From: an uncultured Clostridia bacterium
Lineage (GTDB): Bacteria; Bacillota; Clostridia; Christensenellales; Borkfalkiaceae
Direction: 5' to 3'
Assembly (NCBI GenBank): GCA_944368155.1
Contig: CALVWW010000004.1
Location: forward strand, 62,001 to 126,000
DNA: 64,000 nt
Shown: positions 49,224 to 58,604 of the stretch, in pieces
How positions within the stretch are numbered: position 1 is the stretch's first letter
How the letters are laid out: each line of letters starts with the position of its first letter
Translations under genes and position numbers: made by a program
The notes under the pieces: model-generated
Told to the model about the DNA's origin: nothing
Database searches by the model: none
What the model saw: only the letters and a program-made list of their open reading frames with translations

Positions 49224-50783
49224 TTATTTTACCGCATACTTTTTTGCATGACTGTTTACGTATGGGGTATACTCAATCTTTTTGCCGCGCGAAGTGCGCT
49301 GCCTGAGCGCATGGCGGCTCATTCTGTCGGCCGCGTCCTCGGCGAGCAGTCCCGAAGCTTTCTTCCAGCGGCCCGTGAGCAGACGGGAAACAAAGAGTAT
49401 TGAGCGCACCACCCAGTCGGAACACATGCCTATCCAATAACCCATGGCGCCAAATTCGAATTTGAAACCGAAAGTATCAGTCAGCCATGCGCTGAGCGCG
49501 TCGTCGGTAAATAAAAAGCAAAGACCTACGCGCACGATTATCATGGAGGATATTGCCGCCCACATGACGTACCTTACATCTGAAGTGGCCTTGAGTATTC
49601 CGGGCGTTGTAAACGACAGCGGATATGTTACAAACTGGAAAGCAAGGCAGAAATACAGACAACGCAGTGCTACAGGATAGGCTGCATCAGGATATTCCCA
49701 AAGATATATGAGCCAGTGGCTTGTGCCCATGATTATCGCAACGGCAACGGCGTTGGCTATAAATGAAATGATGAACATTCTCTTTATGTAGAATTTTACG
49801 CAGTTTTCGTCGCCCGTGCCGACTGCCTGCCCTATTACGGTAAGCGCAGAAGTACCTATACCGCCTCCGACCATAGAGGCTATATTATTCAGGCTGTTGG
49901 CAATCGTGTTTGCATTGGCCTGGATATTTACATATTTGCCGGAAACTTCGTCGAACACCTGATAGCAGCCCGCATTTACAAATGTGTTCGTCATGAGCTT
50001 TCCGAGCTGGAAGAGGCAGCTCTCTATGCCGCTGGGAATGGCGATGAAGAGAATGCGCCTGACCATTCTGGCTTCGAACTTGAATTTTGTGAACAGCTTT
50101 ACCGTTAGCACGTTTTTATCCGACATGAGAAGGACGCGCATATATATAGCAGGTATGGCCCTTGCAATGAGCGTTGCGAGAGCGGCACCCTCCACTCCCA
50201 TATCAAGGCCCCATATAAACGCGGCGTTGAGTCCAATATTTACTACACAGCTTATGCCTGCGCTTGTCATGGTTACAATGCTCTTGCGCTGAGCCCTTAA
50301 AAGGGCGGCGCTGCCGTTAAAAATACCTATGAGCGGGAAGGATGCCGCGGTTATGTAGAAATAAGTGCGTTGCAACTCCATTACGTCCGATTCAACATCG
50401 GGGTAGAAGAGCTGAAGGATATAGGGATTGAGTGCAAGGCACAGACCCGCTATCAGGGTAGAAAAGCATAGAACTATGACGAGCATATGCTTTGCACTCT
50501 TTTTTGCGTCCTCTATATTGCGCGCGCCGAGATACTGCGACGTTATAATAGTACCGCCCGTGGCAAAGGCCGAAAACAACTGTATTACAAGGTTGTTTAT
50601 GTAATCGACGTTGCCCACGGCATTGCTGGCATGACCGAGCGAATCTATAGACGAAACCATTATGCCGTCGAACATGCCGAGCGAGGTAGAAAAAATATTT
50701 TCGATTACGATGGGCGCAATCAGCCACAAAAGCTGTTTGCCAGTAAAAAGCGTATATTTCTTCTTTGTTTTTACCGTCTGCAC
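49224..50783 (-). CDS. MATE family efflux transporter (first copy)
   Basis: 519 residues, twelve predicted membrane segments in two repeats. N-terminal FTGKQLLWLIAPIVIENIFSTSLGMFDGIMVS and AVGNVDYINNLVIQLFSAFATGGTIITSQYLGA are MATE hallmarks. It probably exports drugs or cationic metabolites with Na+ or H+. It starts at a GTG 7 nt after GGAGGG. A ~60-residue basic C-terminal tail (SRHALRQRTSRGKKIEYTP) is longer than usual. No regulatory partner is evident. Confidence 0.9.
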   Translation of the reverse strand: MQTVKTKKKYTLFTGKQLLWLIAPIVIENIFSTSLGMFDGIMVSSIDSLGHASNAVGNVDYINNLVIQLFSAFATGGTIITSQYLGARNIEDAKKSAKHMLVIVLCFSTLIAGLCLALNPYILQLFYPDVESDVMELQRTYFYITAASFPLIGIFNGSAALLRAQRKSIVTMTSAGISCVVNIGLNAAFIWGLDMGVEGAALATLIARAIPAIYMRVLLMSDKNVLTVKLFTKFKFEARMVRRILFIAIPSGIESCLFQLGKLMTNTFVNAGCYQVFDEVSGKYVNIQANANTIANSLNNIASMVGGGIGTSALTVIGQAVGTGDENCVKFYIKRMFIISFIANAVAVAIIMGTSHWLIYLWEYPDAAYPVALRCLYFCLAFQFVTYPLSFTTPGILKATSDVRYVMWAAISSMIIVRVGLCFLFTDDALSAWLTDTFGFKFEFGAMGYWIGMCSDWVVRSILFVSRLLTGRWKKASGLLAEDAADRMSRHALRQRTSRGKKIEYTPYVNSHAKKYAVK

Positions 50784-50912
50784 TGGTATTCCCTCCGCGC
50801 GCTCTATGCGCTCTCTCCGATTTGCTTAAATATTCTACAACAGATTTTTGCGATTTTCTACCGCTTTACGCGCTGAAATTGGATAAAAGTACTGATTTTT
50901 CAACACAAAAAA

Positions 50913-50938
50913 GCGCCCGCCGTAAATCTGGCGGGCGC
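50913..50938 (-). terminator. Terminator of the AraC gene
   Basis: GCGCCCGCC / GGCGGGCGC with T6 on the minus strand, 36 bp past the stop. Confidence 0.85.
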
Positions 50939-50974
50939 AACATTTTTAAAAGCGGCAAAAATTATAAGATTAAT

Positions 50975-51811
50975 TTATTTTCTGTATCTTGAAGGCGTTA
51001 CCCCGTACTTCTTTTTAAAAGCGTCTTTAAAATAGTTTCCGTCGGAAAAACCGCAGCGGAGCGCGATATCTGTCACCGAATCGGACGTGGAGAGAAGCTC
51101 GAGCGCGGCATGCTGCAGGCGTATGAACACGAGATATTCGTGCACCCCTATGCCCGCCGCTTCCCTGAATTTACGGCTGAGATAGTTGGGGCTGTAACCT
51201 GCCGCCGCGGCAATATCGGCGGTGGTTATTTCCTCCATATAGTTGAAGTCGATGAACTGGGCCGCCTTAACTATGGGGGCGTCGGTGGTGTGTATGGCCT
51301 CCGGCAGGTCATGCAAAAAGGTGCATTCGCGCGCGCACAGCAGCAGAAATTCCTGCAAAAGCAGTTCGAGCATCATCTCCGAACGCTCGTCGTCTATCTT
51401 GTTCTCGCGCGCCATGCGCTCTATATGCGCCACAATCTGGCCGCGGTAGGCTTCCGGCACCTGAAATACGCGAACGCGGCCGAAAAAATTTTCCTTTTCG
51501 GGCAGGAGCGGCAACACGCTGTCGTATACGTCCCCCGTACGGAAGAATACATTATGCCTTTTGCATGCGCCGAAGGGATAGCGCGTATAGTGAAACACCT
51601 GCGGCGGAATGAGGAGAAAGTCGCCGGCATGCAAATCATACACATTGTTGCCCACAAAAAAGCTGCATGCACCGCTCTCGATGAAAAAGAGCTCGCAATA
51701 CGGGTGGCAATGGGGCGCCGCCATTACAAAGCCCTTTTGCCTGACGCTGCTTTCGGCATAAATTCTTTCAATCTTTTCGTTGGATATGCGGATAAATCTC
51801 GCCTTTGCCAT
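50975..51811 (-). CDS. AraC family regulator with cupin sensor domain
   Basis: 278 residues. The N-terminal cupin (MAAPHCHPYCELFFIESGACSFFVGNNVYDLHAGDFLLIPPQVFHYTRYPFG) senses a sugar or small ligand. The C-terminal two-part helix-turn-helix is ITTADIAAAAGYSPNYLSRKFREAAGIGVHEYL and SVTDIALRCGFSDGNYFKDAFKKKYGVTPSRYR. It is the closest AraC-type regulator to the uronate genes and a candidate activator of them, though it lies in a transcript with a GNAT and a small kinase gene. Confidence 0.88.
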   Translation of the reverse strand: MAKARFIRISNEKIERIYAESSVRQKGFVMAAPHCHPYCELFFIESGACSFFVGNNVYDLHAGDFLLIPPQVFHYTRYPFGACKRHNVFFRTGDVYDSVLPLLPEKENFFGRVRVFQVPEAYRGQIVAHIERMARENKIDDERSEMMLELLLQEFLLLCARECTFLHDLPEAIHTTDAPIVKAAQFIDFNYMEEITTADIAAAAGYSPNYLSRKFREAAGIGVHEYLVFIRLQHAALELLSTSDSVTDIALRCGFSDGNYFKDAFKKKYGVTPSRYRK

Positions 51812-51839
51812 AGTAAGTCCTCACGCAGGGCGCACGATA

Positions 51840-52340
51840 TCAGGCCCTGCTCCGCCGTAAAACGACGGCAAAATTTTGTATTTCCACGCCGCGGCGAACT
51901 ACTGTCTGCGGCGTTATCACACTATATCCGCGCGCGGCGAAAAAAGGCAGTGCAGTTTTGGATACATCGGCATATATGTCGCCTTTAACCGCCAGCTCAA
52001 GACAGTCGCATATCTTTGCGGCAGCTCCGCGGCGCATAAAACCGGGCGCGGTGTAGAGCATATCGAGGTAGCCGTCGCCAGCGCGCAGCTGCCTTTTACC
52101 GCAGCTCAGCCCGCTGTTTTCCGCACACTGAAGTATATTCCCGAACGCAAGCACAGCGCCGCCCTCTTCGGCAACCAAAGTCAGACTGTTTTCAAAGCGC
52201 GCATGCCAGCCCGAAAAATCTGCGCTCTTCCAGGCGGAGAGCTGCTCGGGCGAATAGTCGCCGCACGCCGCGCTCACCGAACATTCAAAAATTTCTATTA
52301 TGCGCGGCAAATCCTGCGCGCGGTACTGTCTTACGACCAT
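51840..52340 (-). CDS. GNAT family N-acetyltransferase (PA4866/YafP-like)
   Basis: 166 residues. It starts VVRQYRAQDLPRIIEIFECSV, and the acetyl-CoA loop is YTAPGFMRRGAAAKICDCLELAV, followed by ADVSKTALPFFAARGYSVI, the normal order of motifs A and B. Its substrate is unknown. It lies 27 bp after the kinase-like gene and 28 bp before the AraC gene, so the three probably share a transcript. AGGAG lies 9 nt before the ATG. Confidence 0.82.
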   Translation of the reverse strand: MVVRQYRAQDLPRIIEIFECSVSAACGDYSPEQLSAWKSADFSGWHARFENSLTLVAEEGGAVLAFGNILQCAENSGLSCGKRQLRAGDGYLDMLYTAPGFMRRGAAAKICDCLELAVKGDIYADVSKTALPFFAARGYSVITPQTVVRRGVEIQNFAVVLRRSRA

Positions 52341-52367
52341 GGGTCAACGCTCCTGAAAGACAAACTC

Positions 52368-52862
52368 TCACAAATCGGAGATTATTTTTGCCACTTCCGC
52401 GGGCTTAAGCCCGTCTGTTTCCACTTTGGCGGTTGCGAGACCGGCATAGAGCGGCAGATAGGAAAGGGCGCGTTGCTTGACACCCCTTTCCATCGCGCCG
52501 CGGCGCACGTCGCGCCCGATGCGCCTTGCAAGCGTGCGCGGGCGGCATATCAGCGATACGTTTATCAACCTGACATCCGAAAGGTCGAGCGCGGAGAGTA
52601 CAGCATCTATTATGTACTGCTCGTGCATCACCCAGCAGAAGATTATGTTTTTGAACTGCGGGCAGGCAAGAAAATTTGAAAGACAGGCAACTATATTGGA
52701 AATAACGCACTTTTTTGTATCGTCAGTAACGGCAAAGGGCTGCATGTCCCACAAGTTATCGCCGTCTAAAAGCACACTGTCGGGCAGAATAAATTTCAGC
52801 CTTTTCGCGACGGTCGTCTTGCCCACTCCCATCGCGCCGCCGATTAAATAGAGATTTTTCAT
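52368..52862 (-). CDS. Small P-loop kinase-like protein
   Basis: 164 residues from the ATG at 52862; GGAG lies 6 nt before it, and the ATG one codon upstream is the alternative. Walker A is LIGGAMGVGKTTVAKRL; LDGDNLWDMQPF resembles the nucleoside or shikimate kinase substrate region; ICRPRTLARRIGRDVRRGAMERGV forms the Arg-rich lid. Similar proteins phosphorylate nucleosides, antibiotics or small metabolites; the substrate is unknown. First gene of a kinase-GNAT-AraC transcript. Confidence 0.7.
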   Translation of the reverse strand: MKNLYLIGGAMGVGKTTVAKRLKFILPDSVLLDGDNLWDMQPFAVTDDTKKCVISNIVACLSNFLACPQFKNIIFCWVMHEQYIIDAVLSALDLSDVRLINVSLICRPRTLARRIGRDVRRGAMERGVKQRALSYLPLYAGLATAKVETDGLKPAEVAKIISDL

Positions 52863-52925
52863 CATTTGCTCCGGATATATTATAGCGCAATACGTCGTCT
52901 TTTGCAACCATGAAAATAAAATAGT

Positions 52926-52959
52926 GCGGCGGGCGGCCGCAGAGACGGCCGCCCGCCGC
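52926..52959 (-). terminator. Terminator of the second MATE gene
   Basis: GCGGCGGGCGGCCG pairs perfectly with its complement around CAGAGA; on the minus strand ACTATTTTATTTT follows. Confidence 0.75.
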
Positions 52960-53003
52960 ATAATCACCAGGTTAAAATAAATTTCTTAAGGACGGGGCAC
53001 ATT

Positions 53004-54392
53004 TCATTCTCTTATGCTTTCCCCGGCGGCGTTCGCACGCTTTTCGCGGCGAAGTTTTTTAAGGCAGGGGATATTTAAATAAAATGCAAGCGCCACGCCC
53101 GCGCCCAGCGTCCAGCCGATGGCCCATGCCCAGCCCACGCCGGCAAAACCGAGGGGCCCCGTCAGAATAAATACCAGCGCCACACGCAGTATAAGGTCGG
53201 TAAATGTGCTTATAGTGAAACCGAGGTTGCCGCCGGAGCCGCGCACAGCGTCGTCCGCCACAACCTTTACGTTGACGACGAGGAAGAATGGCGCGACAAT
53301 AGTCACATACTGCGCGCCGCTCTCTATTGCGAGCGCGGTGTCGCCCTCGGCCGACATGAACAGCCCGACGAGCGGTTCGGCAAATATCACGCACACTGCA
53401 ACGAACACCGCCGTCATTATCGTGGAGATAACCAGCGCCGCGCGGAAACCTTCGCGTATGCGCGCATACTTACCCGCGCCGTAGCATTGAGAGACGAAGT
53501 TGGTCAGCCCGTTTGCACACGTGCAGAAGCAGGTGGTACAGAACACTATCAGCTTTACGCCGGCGGTGAAGCCGTCGGTAATTCCCAGCCCCTGGACGTT
53601 TGCAAGCTCGTTTATACGTATCTGAATGACGAGGTTGCCTACCGACACAAAGCTGTTCTGAAGCATGACGGGCAACGCAAGTATGAGCAGAGTCTTTAAG
53701 ACAGCGGGGACGAAAATATGCGGTTTTTCTTCACATTCAAGGCGCAGTATACGCCTGAGCACAAAAACAAGGGTGAGTATGCAGGCCGCACTCTGCGCGA
53801 TAAAGGTGGCCCACGCCACGCCCGCAACTCCCCACGGCCCCACCATGACGATGTCGAGCACAATATTGCTGACCGAAGAGATTACGAGAAATATAAACGG
53901 CGTGCGGCTGTCGCCCAAGGCAGAAAATATACCTGTGCCGAGGTTGTAAATAATGAGAAAGGGCAGGCCGAAATAGTAGATATTGAGGTAGGTCACGCTT
54001 TCGTCGAGCGCCTCGGCGGGCGTTTTGAGCGCGGCGAGAAGAGGCTCGCAGCTTAAAACACCCACAATCAGAAGAATGACCGAAAGCGCCGCGAAGGAAA
54101 TAAGCGCCGTAAATACGGCCGTTTTTACACCCGAATTGTTTTTCGCGCCGAAAAGACGGGAGACGAGCACCGCACAGCCCGCATTTGCGCCGAGAGCAAC
54201 AGCCATGAGGATATTGACTATTGAATTGGACGCACCGATTGCCGTGAGCGCCGTTTCACCCGCAAATTTGCCGGCGATAACCGTGTCGGCAAGAGTGTAA
54301 AGCTGTTGAAATACAGCACTGCCGAAGAGGGGCAATATGTAAATAAGCAGCACCTTAAAGGGCTTGCCTACAGTTAAATCGGTGTTTTTCAT
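53004..54392 (-). CDS. MATE family efflux transporter (second copy)
   Basis: 462 residues from the ATG at 54392 (KNTDLTVGKPFKVLLIYILPLFGSAVFQQLYTLADTVIAGKF), preceded by GCGGAG. Twelve membrane segments. TALTAIGASNSIVNILMAVALGANAGCAVLVSRLFGA is the family's conserved first-repeat region. It is only distantly similar to the copy at 49224. An element A copy ends 14 bp above the start codon. Substrate unknown. Confidence 0.92.
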   Translation of the reverse strand: MKNTDLTVGKPFKVLLIYILPLFGSAVFQQLYTLADTVIAGKFAGETALTAIGASNSIVNILMAVALGANAGCAVLVSRLFGAKNNSGVKTAVFTALISFAALSVILLIVGVLSCEPLLAALKTPAEALDESVTYLNIYYFGLPFLIIYNLGTGIFSALGDSRTPFIFLVISSVSNIVLDIVMVGPWGVAGVAWATFIAQSAACILTLVFVLRRILRLECEEKPHIFVPAVLKTLLILALPVMLQNSFVSVGNLVIQIRINELANVQGLGITDGFTAGVKLIVFCTTCFCTCANGLTNFVSQCYGAGKYARIREGFRAALVISTIMTAVFVAVCVIFAEPLVGLFMSAEGDTALAIESGAQYVTIVAPFFLVVNVKVVADDAVRGSGGNLGFTISTFTDLILRVALVFILTGPLGFAGVGWAWAIGWTLGAGVALAFYLNIPCLKKLRREKRANAAGESIRE

Positions 54393-54405
54393 AATAACTC
54401 CGCAT

Positions 54406-54507
54406 TCACGGAAAATCTTTTGCCTGCGGCAAAATCTTTTCCCGTGAGATATTCTGTCGTAAAAGCGCTTATCGGGCAAACTGAATTTGCCCTTGCGCTT
54501 TTTCGGC
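54406..54507 (+). repeat. Element A copy 7
   Basis: Hairpin TCACGGAAAATCTTTTGCC/GGCAAAATCTTTTCCCGTGA (54406-54447), then GTCGTAAAAGCGC/GCGCTTTTTCGGC around GGGCAAA-CTGAA-TTTGCCC (54456-54507). 54508-54700 holds AT-rich fragments of the same mosaic and no gene. Confidence 0.85.
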
Positions 54508-54705
54508 GATATTATTTTTTAAATGTGTTGCGGCAAAAATTTTTTGCTTGCAAAACTCTTACGCTCGCGCCGGCTCGCTGAGTTTTACTGCGGAAAACTT
54601 TGACGGTAACGAATTATATCACCGCCCCCTGCAGTTGTAAAGCAACTGCAATAAATTTTTTACCGATATTTTTATACTTAATTTCCCTCTCCTTTATAAA
54701 ACGCT

Positions 54706-54733
54706 GCGGGTGCGCAAAATTTTGCGCACCCGC
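54706..54733. terminator. Loop-less 28-bp palindrome below the 66-residue gene
   Basis: GCGGGTGCGCAAAA and TTTTGCGCACCCGC abut, followed by CTTTTT on the plus strand. It lies 21 bp past the stop at 54755. Confidence 0.55.
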
Positions 54734-54754
54734 CTTTTTACGTAAAGAAATAAA

Positions 54755-54955
54755 TCATAATTCGGTTGCGGAAAGAATAAATTTTTGCCCGTTGAAAAAT
54801 TCAATTTGCAGACCGCCGCCGCACATATTTGTCTTTCCGAGAAAATAATCTTCTATCAGCGGCCGCAGTTCCTCCGCAATAGCCGAAGCCGTAATTTTGT
54901 CTTCGTGAGCGGCGGCATAAACCGCCTGGAAGTTTTCTTCGCAAATGTTCTTCAT
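54755..54955 (-). CDS. Small hypothetical protein divergent from an XRE regulator
   Basis: 66 residues, soluble, with a good AAGGAGA site before its ATG. I do not recognise the family. It has an N-terminal helical part (NICEENFQAVYAAAHEDKITASAIAEEL) and a C-terminal strand part (GGGLQIEFFNGQKFILSATE). It is divergent from the XRE-type gene across a 142-bp spacer with an inverted TTTAGCTG motif, which suggests the regulator controls it. Confidence 0.6.
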   Translation of the reverse strand: MKNICEENFQAVYAAAHEDKITASAIAEELRPLIEDYFLGKTNMCGGGLQIEFFNGQKFILSATEL

Positions 54956-55008
54956 AATAAAAATCTCCTTGATATTTTTTCTTAAGAGCGCTCATTGAAT
55001 GTATTTAT

Positions 55009-55037
55009 ATTTTAACAGCTAAACAAGAATAATTCAA
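55009..55037 (-). promoter_or_regulatory. Promoter of the 66-residue gene
   Basis: On the minus strand TTGAAT, a 17-nt spacer, TAAAAT; the spacer contains one arm of the inverted repeat described at 55016-55059. Confidence 0.7.
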
Positions 55038-55059
55038 GAAAATTATGTTTATTTAGCTG
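55016..55059. promoter_or_regulatory. Candidate XRE operator
   Basis: CAGCTAAA (55016-55023) and TTTAGCTG (55052-55059) form an 8-bp inverted repeat spaced by 28 bp. One arm lies in the promoter of the 66-residue gene and the other by the likely -35 region of the XRE gene. Confidence 0.5.
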
Positions 55060-55097
55060 ATAATTTTTTGTAATAAAAGGTCTTTGTTTGGAGAATT

Positions 55098-55532
55098 ATG
55101 TCGAATTTTTCAGAACGGCTTTCAGAGCTTATGTTTGACGAAGGGTTAAACATGACACAGCTTGGAGAAAAACTTGGTTGCGGCGAAGCGGCAGTCAGCA
55201 GATACTGCGCGGGCGAAGCGTTGCCGACCTATGAATTTTTAATAAAAATAGCCGATTATTTTAACGTAACCTGCGATTTTGTATTGGGACTTGAGGACGA
55301 AAGCAAGGCAACAGTTTTTGCCTCGCCTCCTCCATTTGCAGAACAGTTTAAAAAGGTCTGCGAAGAAAACAAAATATCGCGCTATAAACTTCATAGAAAG
55401 ACGGGAATAGCCGAATCTGTAATGCGGTATTGGGCGCAGGGAAAAACAAAGCCGTCTGTTCCCAATCTGATACTTCTCGCCGGAAAGGGATTTGGCTGTA
55501 CAGTCGATTTCCTCGTGGGCAGGGAGCTTTGA
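55098..55532 (+). CDS. XRE family regulator with two helix-turn-helix units
   Basis: 144 residues. Residues 5-65 form a classic HTH_3 domain (LSELMFDEGLNMTQLGEKLGCGEAAVSRYCAGEALPTYEFLIKIADYFNVTCDFVLGL). Residues ~85-144 repeat the pattern (FKKVCEENKISRYKLHRKTGIAESVMRYWAQGKTKPSVPNLILLA), so the protein is a tandem duplication of the fold. It probably binds an inverted repeat in the divergent promoter region. GGAG precedes the ATG; a terminator follows. Confidence 0.85.
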   Translation: MSNFSERLSELMFDEGLNMTQLGEKLGCGEAAVSRYCAGEALPTYEFLIKIADYFNVTCDFVLGLEDESKATVFASPPPFAEQFKKVCEENKISRYKLHRKTGIAESVMRYWAQGKTKPSVPNLILLAGKGFGCTVDFLVGREL

Positions 55533-55550
55533 ACTTGCTTAAAAACAGCC

Positions 55551-55582
55551 GCGGAGCGCGCAAAAAATTTTGCGCGCTCCGC
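55551..55582 (+). terminator. Terminator of the XRE gene
   Basis: GCGGAGCGCGCAAAA and its perfect complement with a 2-nt loop, then TATTTTAT. In 55583-55859 I see only the clpB leader: no CIRCE or CtsR box, a weak TTTAAA-16-TATAAA promoter near 55721, and a GC-rich GCCGCC/GGCGGC hairpin above the ribosome site. Confidence 0.7.
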
Positions 55583-55859
55583 TATTTTATCAGCGGCAAT
55601 TTTTTTATTTAAAACCCAAAAACGCCGCTCAATTAAATGTTCTGTTTAAAAATTATTCCCTCCGCAGAGCTGCGCGGCGGGAAATTTTTATTTTTGAAAA
55701 TTACACCCCCTCTTTGTTGTTTAAATTGCCGCGGAATGAGTTATAAACAATATGTAAAAAAGATTTTACGCATAGTTTTGCCGCCGCGCCGCATTAAACG
55801 GCTTTGCGGACGCGGGCGGCGCATCTGTGCGGCAACGCCCCTTGAAGGAGGTCAAATTT

Positions 55860-58433
55860 ATGAACAGCAACCGATTCACTCAGAACAGTATTCAGGCAAT
55901 AAACAATTGCGAAAAGATTGCAAACGAATACGGCAATACCGAGATAATGCCGGTACACATACTCTTTGCCCTTCTGGACAAAGACGGACTCATTCCGCGC
56001 ATACTCTCCCGCCGCGGCGCCGACGTGGGCGGACTGACTTCGGCCGCAAAAGACGAGATTGAAAAACTGCCGAGAAGTTCCTCCCGCGGCAACGTTTTCC
56101 TCTCACCCGCGGCAAACCGCATTTTCAATAATTCAGAAAAACTTGCCGGGCGCATGAAGGACGATTATATTTCAGTCGAACACCTCTTTTTATCGCTGCT
56201 GGACGAAAACGATGAGGCATGCGAAAAGCTTTTCAAACGCTTCGGCATTACCAAAGACAGCTTTTTGATAGGACTTAAAGAGGTGCGCGGCAACACCAAC
56301 GTGACTACGGATAACCCCGAAGACACCTACGAAGCGCTGGAAAAATACGGCACCGACCTCACCGCCGCCGCAAAAAAGCACAAACTGGAGCCCGTTATAG
56401 GCCGCGACGAAGAGATACGAAATGTTATACGCATACTCTCGCGAAAGACCAAGAACAACCCCGTTTTAATAGGCGAACCGGGCGTGGGCAAGACGGCGAT
56501 TGCCGAAGGGCTTGCACAGCGAATAGTAAAGGGCGACGTGCCCGAGGGGCTGAAGGATAAAACGCTGTTTTCGCTCGATATGGGCGCGCTCATTGCGGGC
56601 GCGAAGTACCGCGGCGAATTTGAAGAGAGATTGAAGGCCGTTTTGCAGGAAGTAACAAAGAGCGAAGGCCGCATACTTTTATTCATAGACGAACTGCACA
56701 CGGTAGTCGGCGCGGGCAAGACAGACGGCGCCATGGACGCGGGCAATCTTTTAAAGCCGCTGCTTGCGCGCGGCGAACTGCACTGCATAGGAGCGACCAC
56801 TTTAGACGAATACAGAAAATATATCGAAAAAGACGCCGCGCTCGCCCGCCGCTTCCAGCCGGTTATGGTGGATGAGCCGACGGTCGAAGATACAATTTCC
56901 ATTCTGCGAGGACTTAAAGAGCGCTTTGAAATTTTTCACGGCGTGCGCATACACGACGACGCATTAGTTGCCGCCGCTACCCTTTCGAACCGCTATATTA
57001 CCGACCGTTTCCTTCCCGACAAGGCCATAGACCTCGTCGACGAGGCGGCGGCAATGATACGAACGGAGATAGATTCCATGCCCTCGGACATGGATGATTT
57101 GAACCGCAAAATACTTCAGCTTGAAGTTGAGGAAAAGGCTCTTTCGAAAGAGAAAGACAATATTTCCGAAGCGAGGCTGGAGGCGCTCAAAAAAGAGCTT
57201 GCCGAATACAAGGAGCGCTTTGCCGAAATGAAGGCAAAGTGGCAGGACGAAAAGCAGGCCATACAGAGCGAAAAGGAGCTTAAAGAGAAGGCCGACAGTT
57301 TAAAAGCTGAAATAGATTCTGCCACCAACAGCGGCGACTTCGAGCGCGCGGCGCGCCTCAGATACGGTGAACTGCCCGCCATTGAAAAGCAATTGGAAAA
57401 AGCCAAGGCGCAGAACGCCGGCAGAAAGGGCGACATATTGCAGGACGAAGTGACGGAAGAGCAGATTAACCAGATAATATCGCGCTGGACGGGTATACCA
57501 GTGGCAAGGTTAAAAGAGGGTGAGCGCGAAAAAATTCTGCACCTGCCCGAAGATTTGCACAAACGCGTAGTCGGCCAGAACGAGGCCGTTGAAAAGGTTT
57601 GCGATGCAATACTGCGTTCGCGCGCGGGAATATCCGACCCCAACAGGCCGATAGGCTCCTTCCTCTTCCTCGGCCCCACCGGCGTGGGCAAGACCGAACT
57701 TGCAAAGGCGCTCGCCGAAAACCTGTTCGACGACGAAAAAAACATCGTGCGCATAGATATGAGCGAATACATGGAAAAATTCTCAGTCTCCCGTCTTGTG
57801 GGCGCGCCTCCGGGATATGTGGGCTATGAAGAGGGCGGCACTTTGACCGAGGCCGTACGCAGAAAGCCCTATTCCATAGTGCTCTTCGACGAGATTGAAA
57901 AGGCTCACCCCGACGTGTTCAATATCCTGTTGCAGATACTCGACGACGGAAGGATAACCGACTCGCAGGGGCGCACGGTGGACTTTAAAAACACCATAAT
58001 AATTCTCACCTCCAACCTCGGCGCGACGGATATTACCGAGGGAATTGAGGGCGGTGAAATTTCGAAGGCTGCGCAGGACAGGGTTTACGCCATATTAAAG
58101 CAGGCTTTCCGCCCCGAATTTTTGAACAGGCTGGACGAAATAATATTGTTCAGGCCGCTCACCCGCGAGAATATCGGCGGCATTGTGAATATTCAGCTTA
58201 ACCGCCTTGCTGCAAGGCTGAAGGATGAAAATCTTGAGCTTGAAATAACTGCGGCGGCAAAGGACTACGTAGCCGAAAACGGGTACGACAACGTTTACGG
58301 CGCCCGCCCTTTGAAGAGATTTATACAGAAGAATATCGAAACACCCATTGCGCGGTATATCATTAGAAACAATCCCGAAGCGGGCACAAAGATAACTGTC
58401 GACGCGGGCAATGACGGCATAGTTTTAAAGTAA
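55860..58433 (+). CDS. clpB: ATP-dependent disaggregase ClpB
   Basis: 857 residues from the ATG at 55860, preceded by AAGGAGG. The N-domain has two Clp repeats ([27 protein letters not shown]). AAA1 has Walker A GEPGVGKT (residue ~200) and [34 protein letters not shown] coiled middle domain ([16 protein letters not shown] ... [17 protein letters not shown]) precedes AAA2 with [14 protein letters not shown] and [26 protein letters not shown]. ClpB resolves protein aggregates with DnaK. The M-domain distinguishes it from ClpC, although it lacks a UVR motif to suggest otherwise. It stands alone, with no dnaK nearby. Confidence 0.95.
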   Translation: MNSNRFTQNSIQAINNCEKIANEYGNTEIMPVHILFALLDKDGLIPRILSRRGADVGGLTSAAKDEIEKLPRSSSRGNVFLSPAANRIFNNSEKLAGRMKDDYISVEHLFLSLLDENDEACEKLFKRFGITKDSFLIGLKEVRGNTNVTTDNPEDTYEALEKYGTDLTAAAKKHKLEPVIGRDEEIRNVIRILSRKTKNNPVLIGEPGVGKTAIAEGLAQRIVKGDVPEGLKDKTLFSLDMGALIAGAKYRGEFEERLKAVLQEVTKSEGRILLFIDELHTVVGAGKTDGAMDAGNLLKPLLARGELHCIGATTLDEYRKYIEKDAALARRFQPVMVDEPTVEDTISILRGLKERFEIFHGVRIHDDALVAAATLSNRYITDRFLPDKAIDLVDEAAAMIRTEIDSMPSDMDDLNRKILQLEVEEKALSKEKDNISEARLEALKKELAEYKERFAEMKAKWQDEKQAIQSEKELKEKADSLKAEIDSATNSGDFERAARLRYGELPAIEKQLEKAKAQNAGRKGDILQDEVTEEQINQIISRWTGIPVARLKEGEREKILHLPEDLHKRVVGQNEAVEKVCDAILRSRAGISDPNRPIGSFLFLGPTGVGKTELAKALAENLFDDEKNIVRIDMSEYMEKFSVSRLVGAPPGYVGYEEGGTLTEAVRRKPYSIVLFDEIEKAHPDVFNILLQILDDGRITDSQGRTVDFKNTIIILTSNLGATDITEGIEGGEISKAAQDRVYAILKQAFRPEFLNRLDEIILFRPLTRENIGGIVNIQLNRLAARLKDENLELEITAAAKDYVAENGYDNVYGARPLKRFIQKNIETPIARYIIRNNPEAGTKITVDAGNDGIVLK

Positions 58434-58484
58434 TTGGGCGGTATATATGCCCCGATTAAAGGGTATTTACAGGCAATTTAAAAC

Positions 58485-58520
58485 GGCCCCGGTGCGAAAA
58501 AATCGCATCGGGGCCTTAAT
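58485..58520 (+). terminator. clpB terminator
   Basis: GGCCCCGGTGCGA / TCGCATCGGGGCC, one G-U pair, A5 loop, then TTAATTTTATTT. Confidence 0.8.
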
Positions 58521-58542
58521 TTTATTTCGCCTTAAATATATA

Positions 58543-58588
58543 GTTCACAAAACTGCCGCGCAAGAATTTGTGCGGCAGTTTTGTGAAC
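58543..58588. terminator. 17-bp hairpin with TTCAC/GTGAA ends
   Basis: GTTCACAAAACTGCCGC and GCGGCAGTTTTGTGAAC pair perfectly. Its ends (TTCAC, GTGAA) match the first hairpin of elements A and B, and it adjoins element A copy 8, so it may be a further member. Confidence 0.65.
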
Positions 58589-58604
58589 TATTATAATTAT
58601 TAAT

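Noticed and set aside
55583-55859. CIRCE or CtsR-type heat-shock operator before clpB
   Set aside because: Neither TTAGCACTC-N9-GAGTGCTAA nor a tandem GGTCAAA heptad is present; the single GGTCAAA overlaps the ribosome site.
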